The notes under the pieces are model-generated. The model was not told the DNA's origin and made no database searches. It was given only the letters and a program-made list of their open reading frames with translations. DNA of 64,000 bases, taken from Alkalihalophilus pseudofirmus OF4. Lineage in GTDB: Bacteria > Bacillota > Bacilli > Bacillales > Bacillaceae_D. Shown one piece after another: positions 1 through 8,537 of the stretch. Where the stretch lies: assembly GCF_000005825.2 (NCBI RefSeq), contig NC_013791.2, positions 2,914,001 to 2,978,000 on the forward strand, written 5' to 3'. A program made the translations under genes and the position numbers. Numbering within the stretch: position 1 is the first letter of the stretch; every line of letters starts with the position of its first letter.

Positions 1-2140
1 GCAGGCCTTGATACACCACATCTTCAACATCAACGTTTAATAACATTTCTAAATCAAGCTGGAAGACATACGTTTCACGCAAGTCCTCTTCTTTTTCAGT
101 AGAAGGGTGGACTTGACCGATAAATCCTGCTTCTACATCATTCAGCATGATCACAGCCGTACGGCCTGGGTGCATTTTAGGACGCTTTGCTTGCTTGAAG
201 CTTACCTGATCTTCTAACCCGAATTCAGCAAATAATCCTTCGACAATTCCTTTTACTACAAAGAAATCTACAGGCTTTTTCTCGCCTTGCCATGGATGTT
301 CAAGCCATAACCCCGTAAATGCTGCTGCTACCATTTCTCGCTCTACCGGCTGGCTTGTCAGCACCTTTTCCTCACTTGTGAAGATCGATCCAACTTCATA
401 CAAATGAAGATCTTGATTTTTACGGTTAAGATTATAGGTTAACACATCAAATAAATGCGGGATTAAGCTTGTGCGCATTGTGCTGCGGTCTTCACTCATC
501 GGCATCGCTAAACGTACAGCTGTTTCTGCCGGAGACTCCTCTGCAAATCCCTCTGCTTTTTTAGGACTTGTTAATGAATACGTAATCGCTTGAGTAAGAC
601 CCACGCTTTCAAGGTAGCGGCGAACGCGGCGGCGTTTTGCTTGATAAGGTGTTAATGCTCCTTGAGTCGTTGCTCCTACAGGCAATGTCGTTGGGATCGT
701 ATCATAACCGTACAACCTTGCCACTTCTTCAAACAAATCTTCCTCAATCTGAATATCACCACGGCGAGTCGGAGCACTGATCACAAGGGTTTCTCCTTGA
801 TCCTCATACGTAAACTGCAGACGGTTAAAAATACCCTCCACATCTGCTTTTGAGATGTCTGTACCTAGACGATTATTCATGCGTGGTAAGTTAAGATGCA
901 CTTGTACTTCTTCTCTGTTTAATTGATCAGACTCCACCACACCAGATACAATGGTACCATCGCATAGTTCCGCAATAAGGGCTGCAGCGCGTTCTCCGGC
1001 AGCTTTTACACGGCTCGGGTCTACGCCTTTTTCAAAGCGAGCACTTGAATCACTGCGTAGTCCAAGGTCACGAGAAGCTTTTCTCACTGCAGCCGGATTA
1101 AAGTAGGCTGCTTCAAGAAGAATGGTAGTCGTTTCATCACTTACTTCTGAAGTTTGGCCGCCCATAACTCCAGCAATGGCCATCGGTTTCTCTCCATTTG
1201 TAATAAGAAGGTGATCAGTGCTAAGCGCTCGTTCTGCCTCATCAAGTGTAATCATTTTCTCGCCTTCACGGGCACGGCGAACCACTACTTCTTTTGATCC
1301 AAACTTATCATAATCAAAGGCATGAAGCGGCTGACCATATTCAAGCAGCACATAGTTAGTAATATCAACCACATTGCTGATTGGACGAATTCCAGCAGCT
1401 GTCAGACGGTTTTGCAGCCATAACGGGGATGGCCCTACTTTTACATCTTTTATAATTGCTGCACCGTAATAAGGGTTGTCATCGGTATTTTCCACATTTA
1501 CATCAATGTAATCTGAGGCATGCTCGTCATTAGTTTGCAGGGAAACAGCAGGTAACTCTACCTCACGATCATAAAGTGCAGCAACCTCATACGCGACACC
1601 TAACATGTTTAAACAATCTGAACGGTTCGGTGTAAGATCAAGCTCTAACACTGTATCATCTAAATTCAAGAGAGCAAGAGCATCTGCCCCTACTTCAACC
1701 TCTTCCTTGAATACATAAATACCTTCTGCAAAATCTTTATGTACAAGTTTGCTCTCAATTCCTAGTTCCTGAAGTGAACAAATCATACCGTGAGACGCCT
1801 CACCGCGAAGTTTAGCCTTTTTAATTTTGAAGTTGCCAGGAAGTACTGCCCCAACTTTGGCTACCGCTACATATTGACCTGCTGCTATATTCTTTGCACC
1901 GCAGACAATTTGAACTGGTTCCTCTTCTCCGATATCTACTTGGCAGACATTTAATTTATCTGCATTTGGGTGCTGTTCACATGAACGGACATACCCTACG
2001 ACCACACCGCGCACTCCTTGATTCAATTCATGAACAAAATCAATTTCAATTCCGCCGCGTGTCATTTTTTCAGCGATTTCTTTTGGTGTCACATCATCTA
2101 CTTTTACGTAATCTTGCAGCCATTTATAAGAAACTAACAT
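1..2140 (-). CDS. pheT: Phenylalanyl-tRNA synthetase beta subunit (partial, C-terminus beyond window)
   Basis: Large subunit of the (alpha-beta)2 phenylalanyl-tRNA synthetase, which charges tRNA-Phe in the cytoplasm. The minus-strand frame starts at an ATG at 2138-2140 (MLVSYKWLQDYV) behind a GGAGGAGAAG ribosome binding site and stays open to base 1, giving about 713 codons. The family is usually near 800 residues, so roughly the last 90, the anticodon-binding domain, lie outside. Visible parts are the N-terminal tRNA-binding (EMAP-like OB) region, the B3/B4 editing region and the B5 domain. It follows pheS by 16 bp and should share its T-box-controlled transcript. The truncation is only the window edge. 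Confidence 0.96.
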   Translation of the reverse strand, partial: MLVSYKWLQDYVKVDDVTPKEIAEKMTRGGIEIDFVHELNQGVRGVVVGYVRSCEQHPNADKLNVCQVDIGEEEPVQIVCGAKNIAAGQYVAVAKVGAVLPGNFKIKKAKLRGEASHGMICSLQELGIESKLVHKDFAEGIYVFKEEVEVGADALALLNLDDTVLELDLTPNRSDCLNMLGVAYEVAALYDREVELPAVSLQTNDEHASDYIDVNVENTDDNPYYGAAIIKDVKVGPSPLWLQNRLTAAGIRPISNVVDITNYVLLEYGQPLHAFDYDKFGSKEVVVRRAREGEKMITLDEAERALSTDHLLITNGEKPMAIAGVMGGQTSEVSDETTTILLEAAYFNPAAVRKASRDLGLRSDSSARFEKGVDPSRVKAAGERAAALIAELCDGTIVSGVVESDQLNREEVQVHLNLPRMNNRLGTDISKADVEGIFNRLQFTYEDQGETLVISAPTRRGDIQIEEDLFEEVARLYGYDTIPTTLPVGATTQGALTPYQAKRRRVRRYLESVGLTQAITYSLTSPKKAEGFAEESPAETAVRLAMPMSEDRSTMRTSLIPHLFDVLTYNLNRKNQDLHLYEVGSIFTSEEKVLTSQPVEREMVAAAFTGLWLEHPWQGEKKPVDFFVVKGIVEGLFAEFGLEDQVSFKQAKRPKMHPGRTAVIMLNDVEAGFIGQVHPSTEKEEDLRETYVFQLDLEMLLNVDVEDVVYQGL

Positions 2141-2156
2141 GATTCACTTCTCCTCC

Positions 2157-3191
2157 TTACACCCGTTTAAATTGCGCTAAAAAGCGTACATCATTTGTAT
2201 AGAAATGACGAATATCATCAATATCATATTTAAGCATCGCTAATCGCTCTACACCCATTCCAAAAGCAAATCCACTGTATTCTTTTGAATCAAAACCGCT
2301 CATTTCAAGAACTTTCGGATGGATCATCCCTGCTCCTAGCACTTCAATCCATCCAGTGTTTTTACATACGCGGCAGCCTTCTCCTCCGCACATTCCACAA
2401 GAAACATCTACTTCAACAGAAGGCTCTGTGAATGGGAAGAAACTTGGACGCAAACGAATGCTGCGATCAGGTCCAAAGAAGCTTTGTGCAAAGGCTTCAA
2501 GCACACCCTTCAAGTCACTCATGCGTACATTTTTATCAACGAATAACCCTTCAATCTGCATAAACTGATGAGAATGTGTTGCATCATCATCATCACGGCG
2601 GAATACTTTACCAGGGCAGATAATTTTCACTGGTCCTCTTCCTTCAAACTTCTCCATCGTACGAGCTTGTACCGGCGAAGTATGAGTTCTTAGTAATAAT
2701 TCATCTGTAAAATAGAAAGAGTCCTGCATATCACGTGCGGGGTGATCCTTTGGCAGGTTTAGTGCTTCAAAGTTGTAATAATCTGTCTCCACTTCTGGAC
2801 CTTCCGCTACAGAAAACCCAAGTCCTAAAAAGGCATCTTCCACTTCTTCAACTACAGCCGTTAGTGGATGGCGCGCTCCTGTTTTTTGCGGACGACCTGG
2901 AAGAGTCACGTCAATGCTTTCCTTCGCTAATTTCGCTTCTACAGCCGCTGTTTCTAGCGCCACCTCTTTTGTTTCAATCGCAGATTTAATCTCATCCCGG
3001 ACTTCATTTGCCATTTGGCCGATCAGCGGTCTTTCTTCAGCTGATAATTTACCCATGCCGCGAAGTACCTCAGTAATAGGCCCTTTCTTACCTAGATAAG
3101 CAACACGGACTTCCTGCAACGCTTTCACATCTTGTGCTTCAGTCACTTGTGCTAATGCTTGCTCTTTAAGCTCTTGTAAACGCTCACGCAT
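2157..3191 (-). CDS. pheS: Phenylalanyl-tRNA synthetase alpha subunit
   Basis: Catalytic alpha subunit of PheRS, a class II aminoacyl-tRNA synthetase that makes Phe-AMP and Phe-tRNA. The start is placed at [11 protein letters not shown] because an AAAGGAGG site lies 7 bp upstream; an in-frame upstream ATG has no such site. The product is 344 residues, normal for the family. An N-terminal coiled coil is followed by the class II core: motif 2 with [19 protein letters not shown] and motif 3 with [14 protein letters not shown] near the C-terminus. First gene of pheST, preceded by a Phe T-box leader. Confidence 0.97.
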   Translation of the reverse strand: MRERLQELKEQALAQVTEAQDVKALQEVRVAYLGKKGPITEVLRGMGKLSAEERPLIGQMANEVRDEIKSAIETKEVALETAAVEAKLAKESIDVTLPGRPQKTGARHPLTAVVEEVEDAFLGLGFSVAEGPEVETDYYNFEALNLPKDHPARDMQDSFYFTDELLLRTHTSPVQARTMEKFEGRGPVKIICPGKVFRRDDDDATHSHQFMQIEGLFVDKNVRMSDLKGVLEAFAQSFFGPDRSIRLRPSFFPFTEPSVEVDVSCGMCGGEGCRVCKNTGWIEVLGAGMIHPKVLEMSGFDSKEYSGFAFGMGVERLAMLKYDIDDIRHFYTNDVRFLAQFKRV

Positions 3192-3249
3192 GCTAATTCC
3201 TCCTTTTTTACCAATCATCTATAGTATGTCGTTCTAATACGAACGCAAA

Positions 3250-3518
3250 AAAAGGCCTTCGCCTCCCGCAAAAGGGACGAAGACCGTGGTACCACCCTTA
3301 ATTTGTAATCAACAATTGTTCATTACATTCTTCATTGTCATAACGGCACATTGCCGGAACATCTTAACATCCAGAAAAATCTGCTGCCCTCCGATGTCTG
3401 CTCCAGAGTGAATTCAGTGATTCCTACCATAGAAATGCTTTCAGTCAAGGCATTCCCTCCCTTTTTGGCGGTCTAACACGTACTACTCTCTTTCGTCGCA
3501 TATCCCTTATTTAATTGC
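3250..3518 (-). promoter_or_regulatory. T-box leader of pheST (Phe specifier)
   Basis: Untranslated leader sensing uncharged tRNA-Phe. On the minus strand the T-box core AGGGTGGTACCACG lies at 3285-3298 and is followed directly by a terminator stem (GGTCTTCGTC ... GGCGAAGGCC) and a T-run at 3246-3252. A candidate specifier codon TTC (Phe) lies at 3410-3412 in the context TGAATTCACTCTGGAG, and an AGAGAGTAGTA element marks the start of stem I. The antiterminator and terminator are mutually exclusive, as in the family. The specifier agrees with the gene it controls. Confidence 0.93.
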
Positions 3519-3524
3519 TTCTAT

Positions 3525-3553
3525 ATTATAGATAATTCTAAGTGCTTATGCAA
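3525..3553 (-). promoter_or_regulatory. SigA promoter of pheST
   Basis: TTGCAT (3548-3553), a 17-bp spacer and TATAAT (3525-3530) read on the minus strand, placing the transcript start near 3518 at the T-box leader. A perfect palindrome TTCGTTAACGAA (3557-3568) sits just upstream of the -35 box. Confidence 0.8.
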
Positions 3554-3593
3554 CCGTTCGTTAACGAAAAGCGACTATCCTCTATATCTCATC

Positions 3594-4349
3594 CTAGCCT
3601 TTTAAATAATAAAGCAGGATGCCTGTCGCAACTGCTACATTTAAAGACTCTGCCTGTCCATATATAGGGATGTAGATATTTTGATCACTGCCCTCTAGCA
3701 GCTCGCTTTGCACGCCCTCTCCTTCATTCCCAACAATCAAAGCGAATTCAGGCTGCGGCTCAATCGCTGTATAAGAACTTGCTTCTGTTAAAGACGTCCC
3801 AAACACAGGGATGTTTTTTTCTTTTAACTTTTCAACCCATTCGATCAGTGAGCCTCGTATAACAGGCATATGGAAAATGGATCCTTGAGAAGCACGAATC
3901 ACCTTGCTGTTAAATAAGTCAACACTTCCTTCTCCTAGTACGACACCTGTCATACCTGCTGCATCCGCTGTACGGATCATCGTGCCTATATTCCCTGGGT
4001 CTTGAACTCGGTCGATTAATAAAAACTGTCCGCTTAATGTAGTCATAGACGGGGGCGCTGGAATGGCACAAACCGCAGCGATGCCTTGAGGAGTCTCTGT
4101 TTCAGATATTTCTTTTAACACTTGTGGACTGACAATAATGATGTCATTTTCATAGACCTCCCAAGTAAGCGGCAGCACCGTTTGTTCCGTCATTAAAATA
4201 ACTTCTATGTGGAACTTCGCTTTTAGGGCTTCCTCCACAAGGTGAAAACCTTCTATAAGAAATCTTCCTGCCTTATCACGGCCTTTTTTTGTATGCAGCT
4301 TCTTCCAGCCTTTTACTTGTTCATTTTTCACAGAATCGATTCGTTTCAT
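3594..4349 (-). CDS. ysgA: TrmH/SpoU-family RNA 2'-O-methyltransferase (YsgA-like)
   Basis: SPOUT-class methyltransferase expected to 2'-O-methylate a ribose in rRNA or tRNA using S-adenosylmethionine. The start at MKRIDSVKNEQVKGW (251 residues) has an AAAGGAG site 7 bp upstream; the longer frame has none. The N-terminal substrate-binding domain covers roughly residues 1-95. The C-terminal SpoU domain carries RVQDPGNIGTMIRTADAAG, IVGNEGEGV and IPIYGQAESLNVAVATGILLY, the three motifs of the knotted cofactor site. It lies between pheS and sspI, as ysgA does in B. subtilis. The exact target nucleotide cannot be read from the sequence. Confidence 0.9.
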   Translation of the reverse strand: MKRIDSVKNEQVKGWKKLHTKKGRDKAGRFLIEGFHLVEEALKAKFHIEVILMTEQTVLPLTWEVYENDIIIVSPQVLKEISETETPQGIAAVCAIPAPPSMTTLSGQFLLIDRVQDPGNIGTMIRTADAAGMTGVVLGEGSVDLFNSKVIRASQGSIFHMPVIRGSLIEWVEKLKEKNIPVFGTSLTEASSYTAIEPQPEFALIVGNEGEGVQSELLEGSDQNIYIPIYGQAESLNVAVATGILLYYLKG

Positions 4350-4473
4350 GCTTTTCTCCTTTACGTTCATCTCTATTAACATCATACCGATTTTCTTGCT
4401 CATAATCCAGTCCGGCTTGTGACATACTAATGCAAGCAAGAAATTTATTTCCATATTAAAGGAGTGGTTTCAG

Positions 4474-4680
4474 GTGGGTTTTAATTTACGTGGAGCGATT
4501 ATGGCTAATATTCAAGGCAGCAGTGAGGAAGAAGTAGAAGCAACCATTGTTGATGCGATCCAAAAAGGCGAAGAAAAGATGCTTCCTGGATTAGGTGTAT
4601 TATTTGAAGTGTATTGGAAAAATGCGAACGAGCAGGAAAAAGATCAGCTTTGCCAGCAAATTTCACAAGGATTGCAATAA
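4474..4680 (+). CDS. sspI: Small acid-soluble spore protein SspI
   Basis: Minor small acid-soluble spore protein of the SspI family, 68 residues, expected in the spore core and made in the forespore. The core [24 protein letters not shown] is close to the B. subtilis sequence as remembered. The start is a GTG at 4474, 9 bp after AAAGGAG (4458-4464); the alignment [13 protein letters not shown] with the family N-terminus supports it. It is monocistronic, on the opposite strand to its neighbours, and has its own terminator. Confidence 0.92.
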   Translation: MGFNLRGAIMANIQGSSEEEVEATIVDAIQKGEEKMLPGLGVLFEVYWKNANEQEKDQLCQQISQGLQ

Positions 4681-4689
4681 CACACGAGA

Positions 4690-4722
4690 GCATGAGTGAT
4701 GACGTTCACTCATGCTTTTTTT
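4690..4722 (+). terminator. Rho-independent terminator after sspI
   Basis: Stem GCATGAGTG ... CACTCATGC (4690-4698 with 4707-4715) followed by seven Ts, 10 bp after the sspI stop codon. Confidence 0.9.
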
Positions 4723-4738
4723 ATGCCATTCCCTTGTG

Positions 4739-4837
4739 CTACATTCTAAACAAGGGAGCAAGTATACCAGCTAGCAAATATAATGAGGCAAAAATGACGA
4801 TAAGTTTAAAGCAGAATGTCCATTTGTTCTTATCCAC
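4739..4837 (-). CDS. Small membrane peptide of 32 residues, unknown function
   Basis: Short minus-strand frame with a GTG start at 4835-4837 and a TAG stop at 4739-4741. An AAAGGAG ribosome binding site (4848-4854) lies about 10 bp before the start. The peptide begins MDKNKWTFCFK and continues into one hydrophobic segment (LIVIFASLYLLAGILAPLF) that could span the membrane, ending FRM. It lies between the terminator of the M42 peptidase gene and the sspI terminator, so it needs its own promoter or readthrough. I do not recognise a family. The strong ribosome binding site and the single-pass topology argue that it is real. Confidence 0.5.
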   Translation of the reverse strand: MDKNKWTFCFKLIVIFASLYLLAGILAPLFRM

Positions 4838-4876
4838 CCGAGTGATCTCCTTTCTGCTACTGTATGATCTGTGTAT

Positions 4877-4907
4877 AAAAAAATCCAGCCGCGGCCGACT
4901 GGATTTT
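4877..4907 (-). terminator. Terminator of the M42 peptidase gene
   Basis: Minus-strand hairpin AATCCAGTCGG / CCGCGGCTGGATT followed by TTTTTTT, 11 bp after the stop codon of the aminopeptidase gene. Confidence 0.9.
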
Positions 4908-4917
4908 ATCTTAGGTC

Positions 4918-6003
4918 TTAATTATACGTAATGGCTTCTACCGTTTCTTTATCAAGCTTTTTAATGACTTCAACAATTAACTTTACTGTGTTTTCATAAT
5001 CATCTCTGTGAAGCATCGCAGCATGTGTATGAATATAGCGGGTAGGCACCGTAATCGATAGAGCCGGCACCCCGTTAGCTGTTAAGTGAATCGCACCAGA
5101 ATCTGTGCCTCCGCCAGCCATAGAGTCAAATTGATACGGGATGTTATGTTCATCAGCTGTATCTACTACAAAGTCACGCAAGCCTTTATGAGAGATCATT
5201 GAAGCATCGTACAATACAATCTGCGGACCTTCTCCCATTTTAGCTAATGCTTCTTTTTCTGTGACACCAGGCGTGTCTCCAGCAATTCCTACATCCACAC
5301 CAAAGCCTATATCAGGCTCAATAAGGTGAGCTGATGTGCGGGCTCCGCGTAACCCAACTTCCTCTTGAACTGTTCCTACACCATATACTGTATTTGGATG
5401 ATCTACATCTTTTAGTTCACGTAATACATCAATCGCAATTGCACAACCGATACGATTATCCCATGCTTTTGCCATTAGTAACTTTTCATTTTTCATCACC
5501 GTAAACTCGCATACAGGCACAACAGAATCACCTGGGCGAACACCAAACTCCATTGCTTCTTCTTTGCTTGTCGCACCAATATCAATAAACATATCCTTCT
5601 TATCAACAGGCTTGCGACGAGCTTCTGCAGGCAGAATATGCGGTGGCTTTGAACCGACAACCCCTGGAATATTACCGTTCTTTGTCATGATCGTAACGCG
5701 TTGTGCAAGCATCACCTGTTCCCACCAGCCGCCTACTGTTTGAAAGCGAAGGAAGCCTTTATCATCAATACTTGTGACCATAAAACCAATTTCATCTAGA
5801 TGTCCCGCTACCATAATTTTAGGACCAGCTTCTGATCCGACCTTTTTAGCAACAAGGCTTCCTAACCCATCAGTCGTTACTTCATCTGCAAAAGGGCTGA
5901 TGTATTTAGACATCACATCACGAGCTTCTTTTTCATTACCAGGAATCCCATTTGCATCCGTCAAATCTTTTAGCATTTGCAACTTTTCATCAAGCTTTGT
6001 CAT
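4918..6003 (-). CDS. ysdC: M42-family metallo-aminopeptidase (YsdC/FrvX type)
   Basis: Cytoplasmic dinuclear-metal aminopeptidase or endoglucanase-M family protein, 361 residues, normal for family M42. Metal ligands and catalytic residues are visible in order: [12 protein letters not shown] (His, Asp), [15 protein letters not shown] (bridging Asp), [13 protein letters not shown] (catalytic Glu-Glu), [12 protein letters not shown] (Asp) and [12 protein letters not shown] (His). The start ATG has GAAGGGGG about 9 bp upstream. Members form large tetrahedral particles that trim short peptides. The neighbours sspI and ysdB match the ysdC locus of B. subtilis. The substrate is not determined by sequence. 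Confidence 0.93.
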   Translation of the reverse strand: MTKLDEKLQMLKDLTDANGIPGNEKEARDVMSKYISPFADEVTTDGLGSLVAKKVGSEAGPKIMVAGHLDEIGFMVTSIDDKGFLRFQTVGGWWEQVMLAQRVTIMTKNGNIPGVVGSKPPHILPAEARRKPVDKKDMFIDIGATSKEEAMEFGVRPGDSVVPVCEFTVMKNEKLLMAKAWDNRIGCAIAIDVLRELKDVDHPNTVYGVGTVQEEVGLRGARTSAHLIEPDIGFGVDVGIAGDTPGVTEKEALAKMGEGPQIVLYDASMISHKGLRDFVVDTADEHNIPYQFDSMAGGGTDSGAIHLTANGVPALSITVPTRYIHTHAAMLHRDDYENTVKLIVEVIKKLDKETVEAITYN

Positions 6004-6044
6004 TATGTATTTCCCCCTTCAATGGGTATGCATGCTCACCCATA

Positions 6045-6094
6045 ACTAGTATGTACTATACGACTAGTATAAATGAAATTGTTTCGCAACTCAA
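6045..6094 (-). promoter_or_regulatory. Promoter of the M42 peptidase gene with direct repeats
   Basis: TTGAGT (6089-6094), 17 bp, TATACT (6066-6071) on the minus strand. Two direct copies of ACTAGTAT (6045-6052 and 6063-6070) cover the -10 box and the expected start site and could be a regulator site. A further inverted repeat TGGGT ... ACCCA (6023-6042) lies in the leader. Confidence 0.55.
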
Positions 6095-6111
6095 ATTATT
6101 TCGAAAGAATG

Positions 6112-6618
6112 TTAATAGCCTTGATCTTGTCTTTCATGGTTCACTTTATTTTTTTCAAAATACGCTTGTTCAATCTCTTGGCCGCTAAACCCAAGCATGT
6201 CACCAAGTTTCATAAATGATGCCGTGAGCATATGAAAATCCTCTTCATTTCGATTTCTATTCAAATGATGAGTGGATTCCATTACATATAAAAATTGTTC
6301 TGTAAGCGTTCGCTCGGCTTGACCATTTTCATCCGTTGCAAAAGTGGTATACCCTAAAGACAATCCTAGCGTTAAAACGAAGTGAAGACCATCAACATAT
6401 TCTTCTAAAATAACAGATCTCTCAGCCGGTCCTTTTTTACTCCAATACTTAAAGCATCTTGTCTCATTTGCTAGTTCTCCCAATTCCACAAGAAATGCAA
6501 GCTGCTTCTCTTGAAAAAGGTCATGCCCAGTCAGATTATGCTCCTCTAAAATACGGTCATTAAGATTTTTTTGAGTTTGAAATAATTGCTTTACATTTAA
6601 ATTATTATCCTTCATCAT
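6112..6618 (-). CDS. Dimeric all-alpha dUTP diphosphatase (dUTPase_2/MazG-like)
   Basis: Predicted dUTPase of the all-alpha NTP pyrophosphatase fold, which converts dUTP to dUMP and PPi to keep uracil out of DNA. The protein is 168 residues. Two metal-binding helices are clear: FLVELGELANE around residues 47-57 and EEYVDGLHFVLTLGLSLGY around 77-95, the paired ExxE and ExxD signatures. The start at the first ATG of an ATGATG pair lies 8 bp after AGGAG; an in-frame GTG overlaps that site and is rejected. It is divergent from ysdB. Cellular and phage proteins of this type are related, but the context here is chromosomal. Confidence 0.85.
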   Translation of the reverse strand: MMKDNNLNVKQLFQTQKNLNDRILEEHNLTGHDLFQEKQLAFLVELGELANETRCFKYWSKKGPAERSVILEEYVDGLHFVLTLGLSLGYTTFATDENGQAERTLTEQFLYVMESTHHLNRNRNEEDFHMLTASFMKLGDMLGFSGQEIEQAYFEKNKVNHERQDQGY

Positions 6619-6671
6619 GCATATCACTCCTATTCATTCTTATTTATTATACCAATTTTTTTTCATCATTT

Positions 6672-6697
6672 TGCAACCAAAGAAGGGCTGATTCGTA
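6672..6697 (+). promoter_or_regulatory. Sigma-W-type promoter of ysdB
   Basis: TGCAAC (6672-6677), exactly 16 bp, then CGTA (6694-6697). This fits the extracytoplasmic-function sigma-W pattern TGAAAC-N16/17-CGTA with one -35 change. It lies about 50 bp upstream of ysdB, a sigma-W target in B. subtilis. Confidence 0.75.
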
Positions 6698-6744
6698 TAA
6701 ACTAGTAAGTAGACAAAAAACCCGCACGAAAGGGGCTTCTAGAA

Positions 6745-7125
6745 ATGGTTATTTTATTTCGATTACTACTGCTTATCGCCATTGCGTTTATTGTATATTC
6801 CGCTATTAAATATGTATTTCATCCAAGAAGGAAACTTGAACAAGCTCATGATCGCAGACAGTATTTCTTTTTAGATGAAGAAAAGAATGTAAGAAAGAAT
6901 TTTTTACTTACTTACAAAGGAGTTATGTTTGAAGGGGAAAAATATTTAGGGACGACGGAGCAATCGTTTGAAATTGTTTCGATCTATATTTGGGCAAGAG
7001 ATACTGAGCGGTTAAAAGGGCTGCATCGTGAAGATTTCGAGTTTATTGAAGAGGATATCAGACTTAGATACCCTAATGCAAAAATTGAATGGAAGAGCCC
7101 GATTAAAGAATTTCTGAAAAGATAA
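6745..7125 (+). CDS. ysdB: Sigma-W pathway membrane protein YsdB
   Basis: Small membrane-anchored protein of the YsdB family, 126 residues. The N-terminus is one transmembrane helix (ILFRLLLLIAIAFIVYSAIKYVF), followed by a basic stretch (HPRRKL) and a soluble domain containing KNFLLTYKGVMFEGEKYLG, which is typical of the family. Ribosome binding site GAAAGGGG. It stands alone on the plus strand with its own sigma-W-like promoter and a bidirectional terminator. The family belongs to the cell-envelope stress regulon in B. subtilis; the molecular role is unknown. Confidence 0.88.
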   Translation: MVILFRLLLLIAIAFIVYSAIKYVFHPRRKLEQAHDRRQYFFLDEEKNVRKNFLLTYKGVMFEGEKYLGTTEQSFEIVSIYIWARDTERLKGLHREDFEFIEEDIRLRYPNAKIEWKSPIKEFLKR

Positions 7126-7130
7126 AAATA

Positions 7131-7172
7131 AACCGTACCATTCCATTGACTATGGAAATGCTACGGTTTTTT
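7131..7172. terminator. Bidirectional terminator between ysdB and the VTT gene
   Basis: Long imperfect hairpin AACCGTA-CATTCCAT / ATGGAAATG-CTACGGTT with a T-run on the plus strand and an A-run usable on the minus strand. It lies between two convergent genes and overlaps the end of the minus-strand gene. Confidence 0.85.
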
Positions 7173-7736
7173 CGTCTGGAAAAACTCTTCCCAGCTCATA
7201 CTTGATTGTTTCTTTCTAAAAAGCATAAATAATAGAAGCAGGAACCCAGCAAATACGATCGTTCCTGCTAAAGGCAGCTCATGAATCATATCGCCAAAGG
7301 CTGTATATAATATTGCTGGAGGGATACTGACTAGAAATGATTTCTTTGTATATTCTTTTAATCCTTTTGATGTTTCAATTAAATAAAGTGAAACGACATG
7401 AAAATGAACCAAAGGCATCATTCGAATAATCATCATTTGCGGCAGGTTCCAGTCTTGGCGTCCTTTAAAGAAATGTTGTTTAATATTCGTCAGCTTTCTT
7501 TTAAGTCCTGGAGCAATTCGCACTAATCCATAGAATACTACACTTACAGCTGTCAAACCAATAATAGAATAAATCGACCCATACAGCGTTCCAAATAGAT
7601 ATCCACCAATCAAGCAAACAATTAATACGGGAATAAAAAACGCTTGTCTGAACACATGCAACAAAATAAAGAAGAGTGGAGCCAGCCAGCCGCTTTGTTC
7701 AATAAATAACAGCGAACGATCTAAAAATTCATTCAT
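7161..7736 (-). CDS. TVP38/TMEM64 (VTT/DedA-like) family membrane protein
   Basis: Integral membrane protein of the SNARE-associated/VTT superfamily, 191 residues. About five hydrophobic segments are visible. The conserved core has GGYLFGTLYGSIYSIIGLTA, the Gly-rich reentrant-loop region, then a basic loop and MIIRMMPLVHFHVVSLYLIE. Related bacterial proteins take part in lipid flipping and membrane homeostasis; the substrate here is unknown. B. subtilis has a TVP38 protein, YtxB, beside dnaI, so this may be the same family in another place. It is preceded by ysdA on the same strand. Confidence 0.85.
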   Translation of the reverse strand: MNEFLDRSLLFIEQSGWLAPLFFILLHVFRQAFFIPVLIVCLIGGYLFGTLYGSIYSIIGLTAVSVVFYGLVRIAPGLKRKLTNIKQHFFKGRQDWNLPQMMIIRMMPLVHFHVVSLYLIETSKGLKEYTKKSFLVSIPPAILYTAFGDMIHELPLAGTIVFAGFLLLLFMLFRKKQSSMSWEEFFQTKKP

Positions 7737-7793
7737 GCAAGCTCCCCCTCTCTTTGTATATCATTTCGTTAGCGTCTATTAAATAGTATATGT

Positions 7794-8057
7794 TTAACGA
7801 CCCAGGATGATGAAAACGACTCCTATAATTTGAATGGTTATAATGATAGGAATTCCAGCTGTGAATGTACGATGCTTCGTTTTGTGACGGTATTCCTTCA
7901 TCCCAATATACATACCAACGCCGCCGCCAATAAGGGCTAATAAAAATAAATTTTTCTCAGATACACGTCTTTTTTTAGCTATTGCTTGCCGTTTATCGTA
8001 TCCCATCACTAGATAAGACGTAATATTAATGAGCAACAAATATATGAACCACTCCAT
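7794..8057 (-). CDS. ysdA: DUF1294 small membrane protein YsdA
   Basis: Protein of 87 residues, DUF1294 family. It has an N-terminal membrane helix, the signature MGYDKRQAIAKKRRVSE, a Gly-rich helix (LALIGGGVGMYIGM) followed by KEYRHKTKHRTF, and a C-terminal hydrophobic helix. The signature and the position next to rplT match ysdA. Function unknown. Confidence 0.88.
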   Translation of the reverse strand: MEWFIYLLLINITSYLVMGYDKRQAIAKKRRVSEKNLFLLALIGGGVGMYIGMKEYRHKTKHRTFTAGIPIIITIQIIGVVFIILGR

Positions 8058-8100
8058 TATATCGACTCACCTCTATTTTAGTAACCTTTTATGTATTCAT

Positions 8101-8134
8101 AAAAAAAAGCGCGAGCAAGAATGCCGCGCTTTTT
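8101..8134 (-). terminator. Terminator of the infC-rpmI-rplT operon
   Basis: Minus-strand stem AAAGCGCGGC / GCTCGCGCTTT followed by a run of Ts, 8 bp after the rplT stop. Confidence 0.88.
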
Positions 8135-8141
8135 CATTGTT

Positions 8142-8501
8142 TTATGCGTTTAGGCTTGACTTAGCTTTTTCAGCTAATTGTGCAAATGCTTCAGCATCGT
8201 TCACTGCAAGGTCAGCAAGGATCTTACGGTTTACGTTGATTTCAGCAAGCTTAAGTCCGTGCATTAAACGGCTGTATGAAAGACCATTCATACGAGCAGC
8301 TGCGTTGATACGTGTAATCCAAAGTTTACGGAAATCACGTTTCTTTTGACGACGATCACGGTAAGCATATAGTAAGGACTTCATTACTTGTCCTTGTGCT
8401 GATTTGAATAATAAGTGTTTAGAACCGAAATATCCTTTTGCTAACTTTAATACCTTCTTACGACGACGACGAGCGACATAACCGCCTTTTACTCTTGGCA
8501 T
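8142..8501 (-). CDS. rplT: 50S ribosomal protein L20
   Basis: Early-assembly protein of the large ribosomal subunit, 119 residues, very basic N-terminal extension ([21 protein letters not shown]) and a globular C-terminal domain ([24 protein letters not shown]). It binds 23S rRNA and in bacilli also represses its own operon through the infC leader. Third gene of infC-rpmI-rplT, 36 bp after rpmI. Confidence 0.98.
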   Translation of the reverse strand: MPRVKGGYVARRRRKKVLKLAKGYFGSKHLLFKSAQGQVMKSLLYAYRDRRQKKRDFRKLWITRINAAARMNGLSYSRLMHGLKLAEINVNRKILADLAVNDAEAFAQLAEKAKSSLNA

Positions 8502-8537
8502 CGAAGTTCCCTCCTTTTAATCATCCGAACGAATCAA

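Noticed and set aside
4614-4931. Plus-strand frame of 105 residues overlapping sspI
   Set aside because: It starts inside sspI in another frame and crosses two terminators and the minus-strand membrane peptide.
6112-6618. Phage origin for the dimeric dUTPase
   Set aside because: No phage genes, integrase or attachment repeats flank it; neighbours are conserved chromosomal genes.
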